A stretch of DNA of 38,207 nucleotides from a virus, in the IMG/VR virus record IMGVR_UViG_3300044815_000046, positions 1 through 38,207 of that record; one strand, written 5' to 3'. Of this stretch, positions 6,297 through 13,089 are shown one piece after another; the stretch's first letter is position 1, and every line of letters begins with the position of its first letter. The translations under genes and the position numbers were made by a program. The notes under the pieces were generated by a model. That model had not been told where the DNA came from and ran no database searches. It was given only the letters and a program-made list of their open reading frames with translations.

Positions 6297-6743
6297 TCAC
6301 GGTCGGTACCTCTCGATGATCTCCATGGGGTCTTGCGGCGTGCCGTTGTAGCCGCGCAGGCGAAGCGCGTCGAAGTCAACGCCGCGGTCACGGACGTATG
6401 CCTGCCAGGCGTCGGGGTGGTGGGTGAACCAGACGTGGTGACCGGCGCACATGCACTTCACGTTGTCCCGGGTCCAGCGGATCGCGCGGCGCTCGCGGGT
6501 GATGATGTGGCACGCCTGCCACTCCCCGCCGCAGCGCACGTCGGTGAACCACGCGCCCCAGCACGATGCATCGCCGCGGACGTGTGCACCGAACACGCGA
6601 TCAGCCGCATCGAGGGCGCACAGCCGGATGCCGTCGATGGTGGTCACGGCGTCCTTGCGGCACGACTTCCGGCCCTTGCGCTGGCAGCCGACGCCCGGTG
6701 GGCGGCGCTTCGCGGGCTTGCGTTTCAGCGCGGTGCGCTTCAT
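6297..6743 (-). CDS. HNH / NinG-like nuclease, 148 aa
   Basis: The strongly basic N-terminus (MKRTALKRKPAKRRPPG) precedes cysteine sites (C22, C30) and a core with CHIITRERRAIRWTRDNVKCMCAGHH followed by FTHHPDAWQAYV. This pattern (cHi.tR....RW...N...lC..CH) is typical of NinG/Rap-type and related HNH recombination endonucleases that process branched DNA. A structure-specific nuclease fits the recombination and replication neighbourhood. The exact substrate is unknown. Confidence 0.75.
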   Translation of the reverse strand: MKRTALKRKPAKRRPPGVGCQRKGRKSCRKDAVTTIDGIRLCALDAADRVFGAHVRGDASCWGAWFTDVRCGGEWQACHIITRERRAIRWTRDNVKCMCAGHHVWFTHHPDAWQAYVRDRGVDFDALRLRGYNGTPQDPMEIIERYRP

Positions 6744-7162
6744 CGCCACACCACCACCGCGCTGGGGAACGGCGCAGGGCCTCCACCTGAGAAGCGAACC
6801 CGGCCACGAAGGAACCGCACCTCATGGTCGATAACGTCGTCGTGCCACCAGGCGGTATCGGTCCTCGCGGGGACCAGGCCGACGACCGTGATGCCAGCCT
6901 CGCCTGCACGGCGGGCCTTCGCGGTCCACTTCCCGATCTCGCGACCGTAGGGCGGGTTCATCCAGCACGGCCCCGGTGCCCACACCTGGCGCAATCCGTC
7001 CTGTTCGATGGTGAAGTAGTCGGCGCACTTCGCGTTCTCTACCGACGCGCACACGTCCAGCACGAACCCGAACTCGGCGTCCAGACCGTCGAACAGGGCT
7101 TGGGGTGTGGCCCAGTCGATTCGGGTGATTCCGAATAGCTGACGCTGCGCCGTCGCCTTCAC
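6740..7162 (-). CDS. Dam-type DNA N6-adenine methyltransferase, phage type, 140 aa
   Basis: DWATPQALFDGLDAEFGF at the start, DVCAS (36-40) as the SAM-binding strand, catalytic NPPYG at 69-73 (WMNPPYGREIGKW) and a C-terminal GRVRFSG...PFPSAVVVW are all typical of the short phage Dam family. At 140 residues it is slightly shorter than usual but keeps the key motifs. No restriction enzyme is nearby, so it is an orphan methylase, probably protecting phage DNA or tuning replication. Start is GTG overlapping the previous stop. Confidence 0.88.
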   Translation of the reverse strand: MKATAQRQLFGITRIDWATPQALFDGLDAEFGFVLDVCASVENAKCADYFTIEQDGLRQVWAPGPCWMNPPYGREIGKWTAKARRAGEAGITVVGLVPARTDTAWWHDDVIDHEVRFLRGRVRFSGGGPAPFPSAVVVWR

Positions 7163-7479
7163 GACGCCACCTCGCTGGGGAGCAGCTGCAGCAATCGCTC
7201 GCCGAGATGTTCGGCAGTCCCGCGCTGCAACTTGGTGGAGTTGCCCTGGTGCAGATCGCGCATGAGCGTGTAGCCCACGCCCGTGAACCGTGCGAGCTCG
7301 CGCAGCGACAGACCGCTGGCGTGGATCGCTCGAACGACCTCGATGAACGGCGCCGACGCCACGAAGCCCGACGGCGCTGGAGGCCTCACCGGACGCTTGC
7401 GTCCGCCGACCATCGCCATGAGGCGGCACCCGTCGCACAGACACCCGTCCTCGAACGCCTTCCGCGTCCCGTGGTTCAT
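7159..7479 (-). CDS. Helix-turn-helix protein with HGTR zinc knuckle, 106 aa
   Basis: The N-terminal NHGTRKAFEDGCLCDGCR is the HGTR...CxCxxCR motif common in actinophage DNA-binding proteins. Residues about 50-90 (GLSLRELARFTGVGYTLMRDLHQG) form an HTH resembling XRE-type domains. Likely a transcription regulator of phage or host genes. The start overlaps the end of the replication gene. Confidence 0.75.
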   Translation of the reverse strand: MNHGTRKAFEDGCLCDGCRLMAMVGGRKRPVRPPAPSGFVASAPFIEVVRAIHASGLSLRELARFTGVGYTLMRDLHQGNSTKLQRGTAEHLGERLLQLLPSEVAS

Positions 7480-8105
7480 GCCGCGTCCCCCTTGCAGATC
7501 GCTTCGACGTAGGCGAACGGAGATTGAACGGCCTCTTCGGGAGGGAACCCCCGCAGCGAACGCAGGGCGTCCGATACCACGCTCACGCCGTAGCGGTCGT
7601 TCAACTTCTGCAGACCGGCGATGGTGATGGTGCCCTTGGCGGTCCCCCACGTTTCGGTGATCTTCGTCGCGAGGTACACCTGATCCTCGGTCGGCCTCGT
7701 AGCCGCCTTCGGCGCCTTTGCCTTCGGCGTTTCGGGGTCCGGGTCGGGTCGGGTCGGGTCGGGGTTGAATAACGTCGGGCGACGTTCGGGCGACGTTCGC
7801 CCGCCTTTCTGCCGACGTTCGCGCGCCTTGGCTCGTTCGGCCTGCACCTGTTCGCGGCTGGGGTTGTAATCGAGAAAGTCGTGAATCAGGTAGCCGCTGA
7901 TGGTCTCGAGCCAGATCCCGACGGCCACCAACTCGGTCGCCGGCTTGGCTCCCCACTCGGCCGCCTTGGCCGCCGGCACGTACCCATCGGTGAGGTGAGC
8001 CGACGCGTAGCACAGGGCGCGGACATGCACCCGGAACGCCCGATCGGATAGCCCGATCACCTTCGGGGAATCAGCGAACCCGTCGTCCAGCTTGACCCAC
8101 GTCAC
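7476..8105 (-). CDS. Replication-initiator-like protein, 209 aa
   Basis: The N-terminal domain WVKLDDGFADSPKVIGLSDRAFRVHVRALCYASAHLTDG matches the winged-helix start of phage replisome-organiser proteins. A charged linker (about 95-140; ERRPTLFNPDPTRPDPDPE) precedes a C-terminal helical domain with SPFAYVEAICKG, as in DnaD/DnaT-like proteins that load helicase. The linker DNA holds iteron-like repeats, as the lambda origin lies inside gene O. Start GTG at 8105 overlaps the HNH stop. No helicase gene is visible, so host helicase recruitment is likely. Confidence 0.75.
   Translation of the reverse strand: MTWVKLDDGFADSPKVIGLSDRAFRVHVRALCYASAHLTDGYVPAAKAAEWGAKPATELVAVGIWLETISGYLIHDFLDYNPSREQVQAERAKARERRQKGGRTSPERRPTLFNPDPTRPDPDPETPKAKAPKAATRPTEDQVYLATKITETWGTAKGTITIAGLQKLNDRYGVSVVSDALRSLRGFPPEEAVQSPFAYVEAICKGDAA
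7741..7760. repeat. Tandem repeat (GGGTC)x4
   Basis: Four perfect 5-bp units with a further interrupted unit just before, inside the replication gene linker (coding DPTRPDP). A 5-bp unit makes unit-number changes frameshifting. Confidence 0.9.
7771..7821. repeat. Iteron-like repeats CGACGTTCG, candidate replication origin
   Basis: CGACGTTCG occurs at 7780-7788, 7791-7799 and 7813-7821, spaced 11 and 22 bp, one and two helical turns. A partial inverted copy (AACGTCG) is at 7771-7777, and a palindrome CGGGCGA-CGT-TCGCCCG spans 7787-7803. Helical phasing inside an initiator-like gene suggests binding sites for that initiator. Confidence 0.5.
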
Positions 8106-8503
8106 AGGAGGCGCGCTCCCTTCCTGCCATTGCACGACCAGCAGAGCGTCTGGAGGTTCGAGTCCTCATCGCCACCGCCGCGAACGACGGGCACGATGTG
8201 GTCGATCGTGAGGTTGATGTGGGAACCGCACTGGAGACAGATGTGACCGTCGCGCTCCATGATCCGCTTGCGTCGGCGGGTGCTGAGGCTCGACCGTTTG
8301 CGCGTGGGCGGGGGCGTGAGTTCCAGTCCCGCTGCCGCGAACGCGGCGCTGACATCGGCCTTCACACACCCGCCGTACCCGTCGCCGAGATGCCACACCG
8401 GCCGCGCTGCCTCGGCAAGCTCGGCAGCGATGTCGCGCACCCGCTTGACCTGCGCCTGCTCCTCGGCGATGGCAGCGTCCCAGTCGGTGCCTTCGAGCAT
8501 CAT
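8102..8503 (-). CDS. HNH endonuclease, 133 aa
   Basis: The N-terminal half is an acidic helical segment. The C-terminal half carries RKRIMERDGHICLQCGSHINLTIDHIVPVVRGGGDEDSNLQTLCWSCNGRKGARL with both CxxC pairs and the DHI...N...N HNH residues. Free-standing HNH of this type may be a homing or recombination nuclease. It is translationally coupled to both neighbours, so it is integrated into the operon rather than interrupting a gene. Confidence 0.88.
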   Translation of the reverse strand: MMLEGTDWDAAIAEEQAQVKRVRDIAAELAEAARPVWHLGDGYGGCVKADVSAAFAAAGLELTPPPTRKRSSLSTRRRKRIMERDGHICLQCGSHINLTIDHIVPVVRGGGDEDSNLQTLCWSCNGRKGARLL

Positions 8504-8766
8504 GCGTCCTCGCCTACCGGAGAGGCTGCTACGGGCGGCTCCGTCGATTGTGGACGGTCGGAGTGGGTCGCCAGAACTCCGGGCAGGTGGGCTTGCAGTG
8601 TTCGGCGGTAGATGCCGTCGCTGGCCTTCACGATCTGGCGGGCTCGCAACTGGGTGTCGGATAGGCAGCGGTCGGCGACGCGGTGGCGGCGTTCGGTCTC
8701 ACTCCCGCCGAACCTGCGATCGCAGCGGGCGTCGCGGCAGGACTCCGGGACCGTGCGGGGGCTCAC
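8500..8766 (-). CDS. Hypothetical basic protein, 88 aa
   Basis: GTG start overlapping the previous stop. C10 and C14 (PESCRDARCDRRFGG) precede a helical ARQIVKASDGIYRRTLQAHL. It may be a small zinc or nucleic acid-binding protein. No family recognised. Confidence 0.55.
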   Translation of the reverse strand: MSPRTVPESCRDARCDRRFGGSETERRHRVADRCLSDTQLRARQIVKASDGIYRRTLQAHLPGVLATHSDRPQSTEPPVAASPVGEDA

Positions 8767-9128
8767 GATGCCGCCTCGTAGGTTCCGGGCTGAAACTGGC
8801 GCGCGAACTCGATGCGCCAGACGCTTTCGTAGATCTCGCCCGCGTCGATGTTCCAGACACGAGACAGCCGCGAAGGACGGAGGCCGTGCTGAACAGCCAC
8901 CGAGACTGCCGCGTAGCCCTGCCCCGCCCCGCCGAGGAAGTCCACGGTCGGGCAGGGGTAGGCATGGCCCGCGCCGCCCTCGCACGACTGGCAGGTCTCG
9001 ATGCCGTGGTCGTGCAGCACGACGACCGCGCCAGCGATACCAGGGTCAAGAGCGTCAACCTTCTCGGGCGACATCGGAGGCCGTGCGCTGATCTCGCGGC
9101 AGAACTGGTGCAGCTCGTAGCCGCTCAT
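8763..9128 (-). CDS. Conserved phage protein with HGIETCQSCEGG motif, 121 aa
   Basis: The motif HGIETCQSCEGGAGHAYPCPTV (about 44-65) is shared by many small phage proteins of unknown function. The remainder includes DFLGGAGQGYAAVSVA and a C-terminal ESVWRIEFARQF. It is probably metal-binding. Start ATG at 9128 overlaps the previous stop. Confidence 0.7.
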   Translation of the reverse strand: MSGYELHQFCREISARPPMSPEKVDALDPGIAGAVVVLHDHGIETCQSCEGGAGHAYPCPTVDFLGGAGQGYAAVSVAVQHGLRPSRLSRVWNIDAGEIYESVWRIEFARQFQPGTYEAAS

Positions 9129-9472
9129 CCCCGAATCACCCAAACCTGCGCTTGACGGCCTGAGCGGGTGGGGCGGGTCTCGGCGCGGGGACGGATCACG
9201 CGGGCCTGCTCGAGTTCACGGCGGCGGGGGCGGTAGGTGTTCGGCGCGATGGAAGTTACGTCCATGCCTTCTTCGTCCGTGAGGCCGGTCGCGCCGGCCT
9301 CTTCGATCGCGGCGAACACCTCGCCCCGCAGGTTGTGGGTCGCGCCCTCGATGCGGGTTGCGGCTGCGCGGGACGTGTGGGTGGGGACCGATGGGGCGCC
9401 GCCGAGTTCGTACGTCTTGGTGGCCCGTACGTCGGGTACGGACTCATCGAACAGGCGAGCCTGGTTTGTCAC
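9125..9472 (-). CDS. Winged-helix DNA-binding protein, 115 aa
   Basis: The C-terminal 65 residues (LRGEVFAAIEEAGATGLTDEE...NTYRPRRRELEQARVIRP...GRQAQVWVI) fit a MarR/winged-helix module: a recognition helix around NTYRPRRREL, then a beta wing. The N-terminus is disordered and rich in T, A and R. It may regulate early genes or take part in replication. GTG start overlaps the upstream stop. Confidence 0.7.
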   Translation of the reverse strand: MTNQARLFDESVPDVRATKTYELGGAPSVPTHTSRAAATRIEGATHNLRGEVFAAIEEAGATGLTDEEGMDVTSIAPNTYRPRRRELEQARVIRPRAETRPTRSGRQAQVWVIRG

Positions 9473-9723
9473 GCCACGGCCTCCACGAGACGCCTGCTCT
9501 CGATCTTGCCGTTGCGGATGCGGCGTCCGTAGAGGTGACGACCGCAGTACGCCCACCACGAATCAATCGTCCCAATACCGTCGCGGTGCTGGCCCCGGTT
9601 GAACTCGACAAGCGCGACGTAGCCGCACCCTTTCATCGCGCACGTTCGCTTGCGGTCGGCAGGGATGAGACGCCACCGCGAGTCCTCCACCCACACGTAG
9701 CGGAAGCCGTCGGGGGCCTTCAC
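9469..9723 (-). CDS. Hypothetical protein, 84 aa
   Basis: GTG start at 9723 overlaps the stop of a tiny membrane-protein gene. APDGFRYVWVEDSRWRLIP and CAMKGCGYVALVEFNRG...YCGRHLYGRRI suggest a small beta-rich protein with a zinc site (C38, C43, C66). Its final residues overlap the winged-helix gene. Function unknown. Confidence 0.6.
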   Translation of the reverse strand: MKAPDGFRYVWVEDSRWRLIPADRKRTCAMKGCGYVALVEFNRGQHRDGIGTIDSWWAYCGRHLYGRRIRNGKIESRRLVEAVA

Positions 9724-9815
9724 CAGCGCCTCCGCATCACGAGCATGAGAGCCGCCCCAGCGAAGAACGCGATGGCGAAGGTCACGAGGAACACCCCAGC
9801 GCAATCACACGGCAT
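9720..9815 (-). CDS. Single-pass membrane microprotein, 31 aa
   Basis: MPCDC start, a hydrophobic helix (GVFLVTFAIAFFAGAALMLV) and MRRRW at the cytoplasmic end. It overlaps both neighbours and fills an otherwise empty gap, which supports it as a real cistron. Confidence 0.5.
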   Translation of the reverse strand: MPCDCAGVFLVTFAIAFFAGAALMLVMRRRW

Positions 9816-9882
9816 GGCGCACCGCCTGGACGATGAAGAACGTCACCGCAGCGATCAGGAACCACGATTCGAGCGGGCTCAT
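9805..9882 (-). CDS. Membrane microprotein, 25 aa
   Basis: Starts at ATG 9882 overlapping the upstream stop (ATGA). MSPLESWFLIAAVTFFIVQA is a short hydrophobic helix. It overlaps the next microprotein by 11 nt. Function unknown. Confidence 0.45.
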   Translation of the reverse strand: MSPLESWFLIAAVTFFIVQAVRHAV

Positions 9883-10211
9883 GCGTCACCCCGTGGGAGG
9901 ATGTCGGCCTCTAAGATCTGCTTGCCGGTGATGTGCGGGTAGCCGTTCTCCAGCGTGTGAAGGCTCACCAAGAGGCGGTCGAAGCGGATGACCGCCTCTC
10001 GCACCCACCAGGGGTTCGCGTGTTCCTGCCCCTGCGTGTGGTTATGGGTGCGGTCGCGGGTCACGATCCAGTCCACGTAGCGCCCATCGCCAAGGCGGGT
10101 GTTCAGGTAGCTACCGACAAGGCAGCGTGTGCCGCCGACCTCGTACGTCCTCTCCGGATCCTCCTCGACGTAGGCCCGCAGTTCCCACGGCTCGACCGGG
10201 TAAGCGCTCAC
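9879..10211 (-). CDS. Hypothetical protein, 110 aa
   Basis: ATG start overlapping the upstream stop. Acidic N-terminus (EPWELRAYVEEDPE) then a soluble alpha/beta-looking sequence with DWIVTRDRTHNHTQGQEH and ITGKQILEADILP. No known family recognised. Confidence 0.6.
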   Translation of the reverse strand: MSAYPVEPWELRAYVEEDPERTYEVGGTRCLVGSYLNTRLGDGRYVDWIVTRDRTHNHTQGQEHANPWWVREAVIRFDRLLVSLHTLENGYPHITGKQILEADILPRGDA

Positions 10212-10369
10212 TGCTCACGCTCCACCGGCAGAACTCGCACCGTGCTGGGCTCGACGCGCTCGGCCTGGTCGTACAGCCGTGGCTCACCTTCGGGCACATT
10301 CCACAGGAACGTGAGCGCAGCGAGAGCAAGCGCCGCGAGCACCAGAACAACGATCAGAACGACGTTCAC
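10208..10369 (-). CDS. Single-pass membrane protein, 53 aa
   Basis: GTG start at 10369 (GTGA overlap). The N-terminal 22 residues (NVVLIVVLVLAALALAALTF) are a transmembrane helix or uncleaved signal anchor, followed by an acidic soluble tail (EGEPRLYDQAERVEP). Function unknown. Confidence 0.6.
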   Translation of the reverse strand: MNVVLIVVLVLAALALAALTFLWNVPEGEPRLYDQAERVEPSTVRVLPVEREQ

Positions 10370-11064
10370 TTGGTCCCCCCTCGTACGAGTGCGAGCCCTG
10401 CTTGCCAGTCCTCGGGCTCGAGCGTTTCCAGCTGGTCCTTGCGGTAGGCGGTTGAACACGCCTTGTTGATCGCTGAGATGGCCTTGGCCTCAGATCCCGA
10501 CACCGCTTCGAGCAGCGCCGCGAGTGCATCGGACGGGGGCGCGGCTGCGGACGGTCCTTCCCCCAGTGGTTCTCCCTCCGCGCCACCTCCCCCATCCGAC
10601 GAAGGTGCCCCCGGCCGCTGTCCCTGTGCAGCGTTGTCCGCTTGCGCGTGTGGAGCCGGGGACGTTGTTTGCGTCATCACGTCGGCCTTGCGGACTTCCT
10701 CGAGCGAGGGGCGCTGGCCCTTGGGCGCGAAGCCCAGGTTTGCGAGCGCACGCCCGACCGCCGATGTCTCGGCCACTTCCCAAGGTGAGGTCCACTCGGG
10801 TGCGGAGTAGTTCGGTCCTCCGTTGCGCTTGGGCGGTGGCTCTTTCAGGATCCGTTGGTGGGCGTATCCGGTGGCCGCGGCGGGCGTGTCGCGGAGCTCG
10901 TCGCCGCGGAACAGTTCGGCACGGAAGATGATGGCGTCGCCGGGCATCGCCAGGCTGGGGTCGCTCACCATGTGGGTGATGACTCGGCCGGTGCGGAACC
11001 GCTCGTGGAACTCACGCAGCCGGTCCTCGACGGGCTGGTATCCGTCCATCCAGGAGTCGGTCAC
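10366..11064 (-). CDS. ERF/Sak-like ssDNA-annealing recombination protein (putative), 232 aa
   Basis: YQPVEDRLREFHERFRTGRV near the start, GDAIIFRAELF in the middle, and VAETSAVGRALANLGF at about 98-113 resemble the conserved core of phage single-strand annealing and ERF-like proteins, which have an ETsAvGRALA-type helix. A low-complexity P/G/A linker follows (about 130-180), then a small helical C-terminal domain. It would support recombination or circularisation of phage DNA. Assignment rests on motif memory, not on a search. Confidence 0.6.
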   Translation of the reverse strand: MTDSWMDGYQPVEDRLREFHERFRTGRVITHMVSDPSLAMPGDAIIFRAELFRGDELRDTPAAATGYAHQRILKEPPPKRNGGPNYSAPEWTSPWEVAETSAVGRALANLGFAPKGQRPSLEEVRKADVMTQTTSPAPHAQADNAAQGQRPGAPSSDGGGGAEGEPLGEGPSAAAPPSDALAALLEAVSGSEAKAISAINKACSTAYRKDQLETLEPEDWQAGLALVRGGTK

Positions 11065-11357
11065 CAGGACACCGCCGAACTGTCGTCCTCGGTATCGAGA
11101 TGGGCCGTGACGTAATCACAGAGGTCACAACTGGGATTGGTGCAGCGGTCGAAGTGCTCCCGCACCGATGAGCCCTGCAACACCGGGTGCAGTTCCAGCC
11201 CGGTCGCGGCGGTCTCGATCCGATGCGCGAGGCTCAAGGTGTTGGTGACGTGGCGCTCGCCCTCGAAGGGCTGGCCGACCTTCGCGCAGCCCCGCGTGTG
11301 GCGGAGCGTCCAGCCCGACGGACCGGGGAGCCGCTTCGGTGTGCAGCAGACGCTCAT
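11061..11357 (-). CDS. Cysteine-rich small protein, 98 aa
   Basis: CC at residues 4-5, C24 and CTNPSCDLCDYVTAHLD near residue 72 suggest zinc coordination. VREHFDRCTNPSCDLCDYV looks like a treble-clef knuckle. Its ATG overlaps the upstream stop by one base (TGATG). Function unknown. Confidence 0.6.
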   Translation of the reverse strand: MSVCCTPKRLPGPSGWTLRHTRGCAKVGQPFEGERHVTNTLSLAHRIETAATGLELHPVLQGSSVREHFDRCTNPSCDLCDYVTAHLDTEDDSSAVSW

Positions 11358-11641
11358 CAGTCGTCCTCACCGCGCCGGGCAGTCACACGCAGGCGCACCG
11401 TCGAGCCGCCCTGTTCCACCGTCGCCGTGTGGTCAACCCGCGTGTAGTTCGGAGCCGTTTCGGCGTCGGCAGTCAGTTCATCGAGCCACTTCGCGGCCTC
11501 GCCCAGCGAGTCGGCGTACCTGTAGTACGCCCCAGCCCGCGAGCGCAGCTGCTCACTGGTCAGGCCGTTGGCATCCACATCGACGTGAGGCAGGTACGGC
11601 AAGGCGTAGCTGCCGGTGATGGAGAGGTTGGCGGTGCTCAT
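11357..11641 (-). CDS. Hypothetical protein, 94 aa
   Basis: ATG at 11641 overlaps the previous stop. YRYADSLGEAAKWLDELTADAE forms a helix and the C-terminal TVRLRVTARRGEDD a strand. Possibly a small DNA-mimic-like acidic protein or chaperone. No family recognised. Confidence 0.6.
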   Translation of the reverse strand: MSTANLSITGSYALPYLPHVDVDANGLTSEQLRSRAGAYYRYADSLGEAAKWLDELTADAETAPNYTRVDHTATVEQGGSTVRLRVTARRGEDD

Positions 11642-11913
11642 GCCACGGCCCTCGTGACATGAGCACCGCAGCCGGGGCAGATGACGTGCTGCGGTCCGAG
11701 CGGCTTCCAACAGCCCTTGCAGGTGTCGGTGGTCTCCCCCAGCACATACCAGGCGTTGTCCTCGATCGGGTGGGTGCAGAGGGGACAGACCTTGATGGCG
11801 AGGTCGTGGATCGTGGCTGATTCCACGCCGACGCGCTCGGCGTCCACGTCCTGCGGGCAGTCAACGGAGAAGTGCCGGCCGTCGGTGCCGAAGCGGTGCC
11901 GCTCGGTCCTCAT
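11638..11913 (-). CDS. Double zinc-ribbon protein, 91 aa
   Basis: The C-terminal half has CPLCTHPI...CKGCWKPLGPQHVICPGCG, three CxxC pairs. This is a typical rubredoxin-like or zinc-ribbon arrangement. Start overlaps the end of the 50-aa gene. Its role in DNA or RNA metabolism is unknown. Confidence 0.7.
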   Translation of the reverse strand: MRTERHRFGTDGRHFSVDCPQDVDAERVGVESATIHDLAIKVCPLCTHPIEDNAWYVLGETTDTCKGCWKPLGPQHVICPGCGAHVTRAVA

Positions 11914-12062
11914 CGGAACAGTCCCGACAGCAGGCGAGCCGTGGCACGCCCAGCGATGCGACGGCCGATGCGCTCGCCGACCTTGCCGCGCTTGACGGCG
12001 TTGTAATCGCCGAGCACCTTGCCAGCGCCGTAGAGCAGACTGCGGAGCTTCCCGATCGTCAT
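11910..12062 (-). CDS. Small basic protein, 50 aa
   Basis: ATG at 12062 with a strong purine-rich Shine-Dalgarno (GGGGAG). Sequence (TIGKLRSLLYGAGKVLGDYN ... VKRGKVGERIGRRIAGRATA) is highly basic and helical and resembles tiny AVKRG...RRxxGR proteins found in phages and mobile elements. Probably nucleic acid- or membrane-associated; function unproven. Confidence 0.65.
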   Translation of the reverse strand: MTIGKLRSLLYGAGKVLGDYNAVKRGKVGERIGRRIAGRATARLLSGLFR

Positions 12063-12082
12063 GGCTCCCCCTCCCCTGGTGC

Positions 12083-12253
12083 CTACCGCTGGTGGCGGTC
12101 GGTGTCGTGGCGCGTCTTGTCTCCGATGTGGGGATCGCGCAGATGGGCCGACGCGGGAGCCGCGATGGATCCCGCGAGCATGAGAGCGAGCAGCGCGGCG
12201 GTGATGCGGCCGCGTCCGGACTGGTCGGGGTCGGTCAAGCGTCGAAGCCTCAT
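12083..12253 (-). CDS. Small secreted or exported protein, 56 aa
   Basis: ATG 12253 overlaps the previous stop. After a basic N-terminus, ITAALLALMLAGSIAAPASA is a textbook signal peptide with cleavage after ASA, leaving a short histidine- and aspartate-rich mature peptide. Its early operon position suggests an effect on the host envelope, such as exclusion, but there is no direct evidence. Confidence 0.55.
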   Translation of the reverse strand: MRLRRLTDPDQSGRGRITAALLALMLAGSIAAPASAHLRDPHIGDKTRHDTDRHQR

Positions 12254-12576
12254 GGCTCCATCCCTTCGGGTGCGGCCCAGCGCCACTGCTGAGCCTCGAG
12301 GTGTGCTCCTGCGTGGAGCCCGAGCACGGTCACGGCCGCGTTGAACGGAGCGGACGTGCCGACGTAGGTGCCGTGGAAGGTGATGCGGTGGACGCCGTGA
12401 ACGTCAGCGGCCTCCACCCGGATCGCTTGGTAGACCGGGCAGCGCTTGCCCTGCTTGCAGGTGTAGGGAGTAGGGGAAGTCGCAGCGGGGGCACCATGAG
12501 GCCGCGCGTCGTCCGAACGGGAGGGGTGCTGTGCACCTACCCCCGCTGCGACGGTGTGAGAATCGGTGGTCTGCAT
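12250..12576 (-). CDS. First gene of the leftward early operon, 108 aa
   Basis: ATG at 12576 with AAGGAGGAAC upstream, an ideal Shine-Dalgarno. N-terminus is disordered (TTDSHTVAAGVGAQHPSRSD); a CKQGKRCPVYQAIRVEA segment and a beta-rich end (HRITFHGTYVGTSAPFNAAV) follow. Position immediately downstream of the divergent control region suggests an immediate-early or Cro-like slot, but no HTH is visible. Confidence 0.65.
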   Translation of the reverse strand: MQTTDSHTVAAGVGAQHPSRSDDARPHGAPAATSPTPYTCKQGKRCPVYQAIRVEAADVHGVHRITFHGTYVGTSAPFNAAVTVLGLHAGAHLEAQQWRWAAPEGMEP

Positions 12577-12596
12577 GGGCGTTCCTCCTTGTAGGC

Positions 12597-12614
12597 GTTC
12601 GGACATGGACGAAC
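12597..12614. promoter_or_regulatory. Candidate operator, inverted repeat GTTCG-N8-CGAAC
   Basis: A perfect 5-bp inverted repeat overlapping the edge of the early -10 box and the likely start point. The same GTCCGAAC element recurs at 12732-12739 by the HTH gene and at 12511-12518, suggesting a repressor binding site. Confidence 0.45.
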
Positions 12615-12640
12615 GTACATGCTGCGAGAGGCTAGGACAA
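12612..12640 (-). promoter_or_regulatory. Leftward early promoter (candidate)
   Basis: On the minus strand TTGTCC (12640-12635), a 17-nt spacer and TACGTT (12617-12612) match a housekeeping -35/-10 pair, about 35 nt before the early operon's first ATG, which has its own Shine-Dalgarno. Confidence 0.55.
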
Positions 12641-12718
12641 GCATCCATTGGGGTGACTTTCGACAATCCCCCGAATGACCTAGGTATATGAGCGGTGGTA
12701 ATCGGACACCGATGCGCG

Positions 12719-12739
12719 TACCATGCGGCAGGTCCGAAC
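12719..12739 (+). promoter_or_regulatory. Rightward promoter and operator upstream of the HTH gene (candidate)
   Basis: TACCAT (12719-12724) fits a -10 box and GTCCGAAC (12732-12739) would lie at the start point, consistent with autoregulation. No good -35 is visible. The HTH gene also has an ideal AGGAGG site. Confidence 0.4.
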
Positions 12740-12758
12740 GTGATAGGAGGAACCGGCC

Positions 12759-13034
12759 ATGACCGACCCGACCGAGAACGAGCGCCGAGGGCGCGAGTGG
12801 GCTCAGGGGTTGAAGGACGCGCGGAACGCTCGAGACCTCACGCAGCAGGATCTAGCGTTTGCGCTGGGTACGAGCGTTTCTACGATCGCGAAGTGGGAGG
12901 GCGGAAGGCTGCCCCGCATGACCGAGTATCTTGTGGTCCGCACCTTCTTCGGCCACGGGTTCTTCGGTGTGGAGGGTGAAGCTACGCGGGTGTTCCTCCA
13001 GGGTGAAGCTCCAATCTCACTGTCGGGTAGCTGA
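12759..13034 (+). CDS. XRE-family HTH regulator, 91 aa, candidate immunity repressor
   Basis: ATG 12759 has AGGAGG upstream. Residues about 28-53 (LTQQDLAFALGTSVSTIAKWEGG) are a canonical XRE helix-turn-helix. It is divergent to the early operon and adjacent to the integrase, the usual place of a temperate-phage repressor. It is short for a repressor with a dimerisation domain; the remaining 35 residues are aromatic-rich. It could instead be a Cro- or excisionase-like regulator. Confidence 0.8.
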   Translation: MTDPTENERRGREWAQGLKDARNARDLTQQDLAFALGTSVSTIAKWEGGRLPRMTEYLVVRTFFGHGFFGVEGEATRVFLQGEAPISLSGS

Positions 13035-13089
13035 CAAGTCCGTAGTCCTTCCAGGGCATGAAATCTGACCCAAGAAAACGGTTGTCCAG
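13035..13089. other. HTH-integrase spacer, possible attP region
   Basis: A 55-nt gap with a locally lower GC stretch around 13058-13082. In temperate actinophages attP usually lies beside the integrase. No tRNA-like 3' end or clear core could be recognised, so the site is not placed. Confidence 0.25.
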
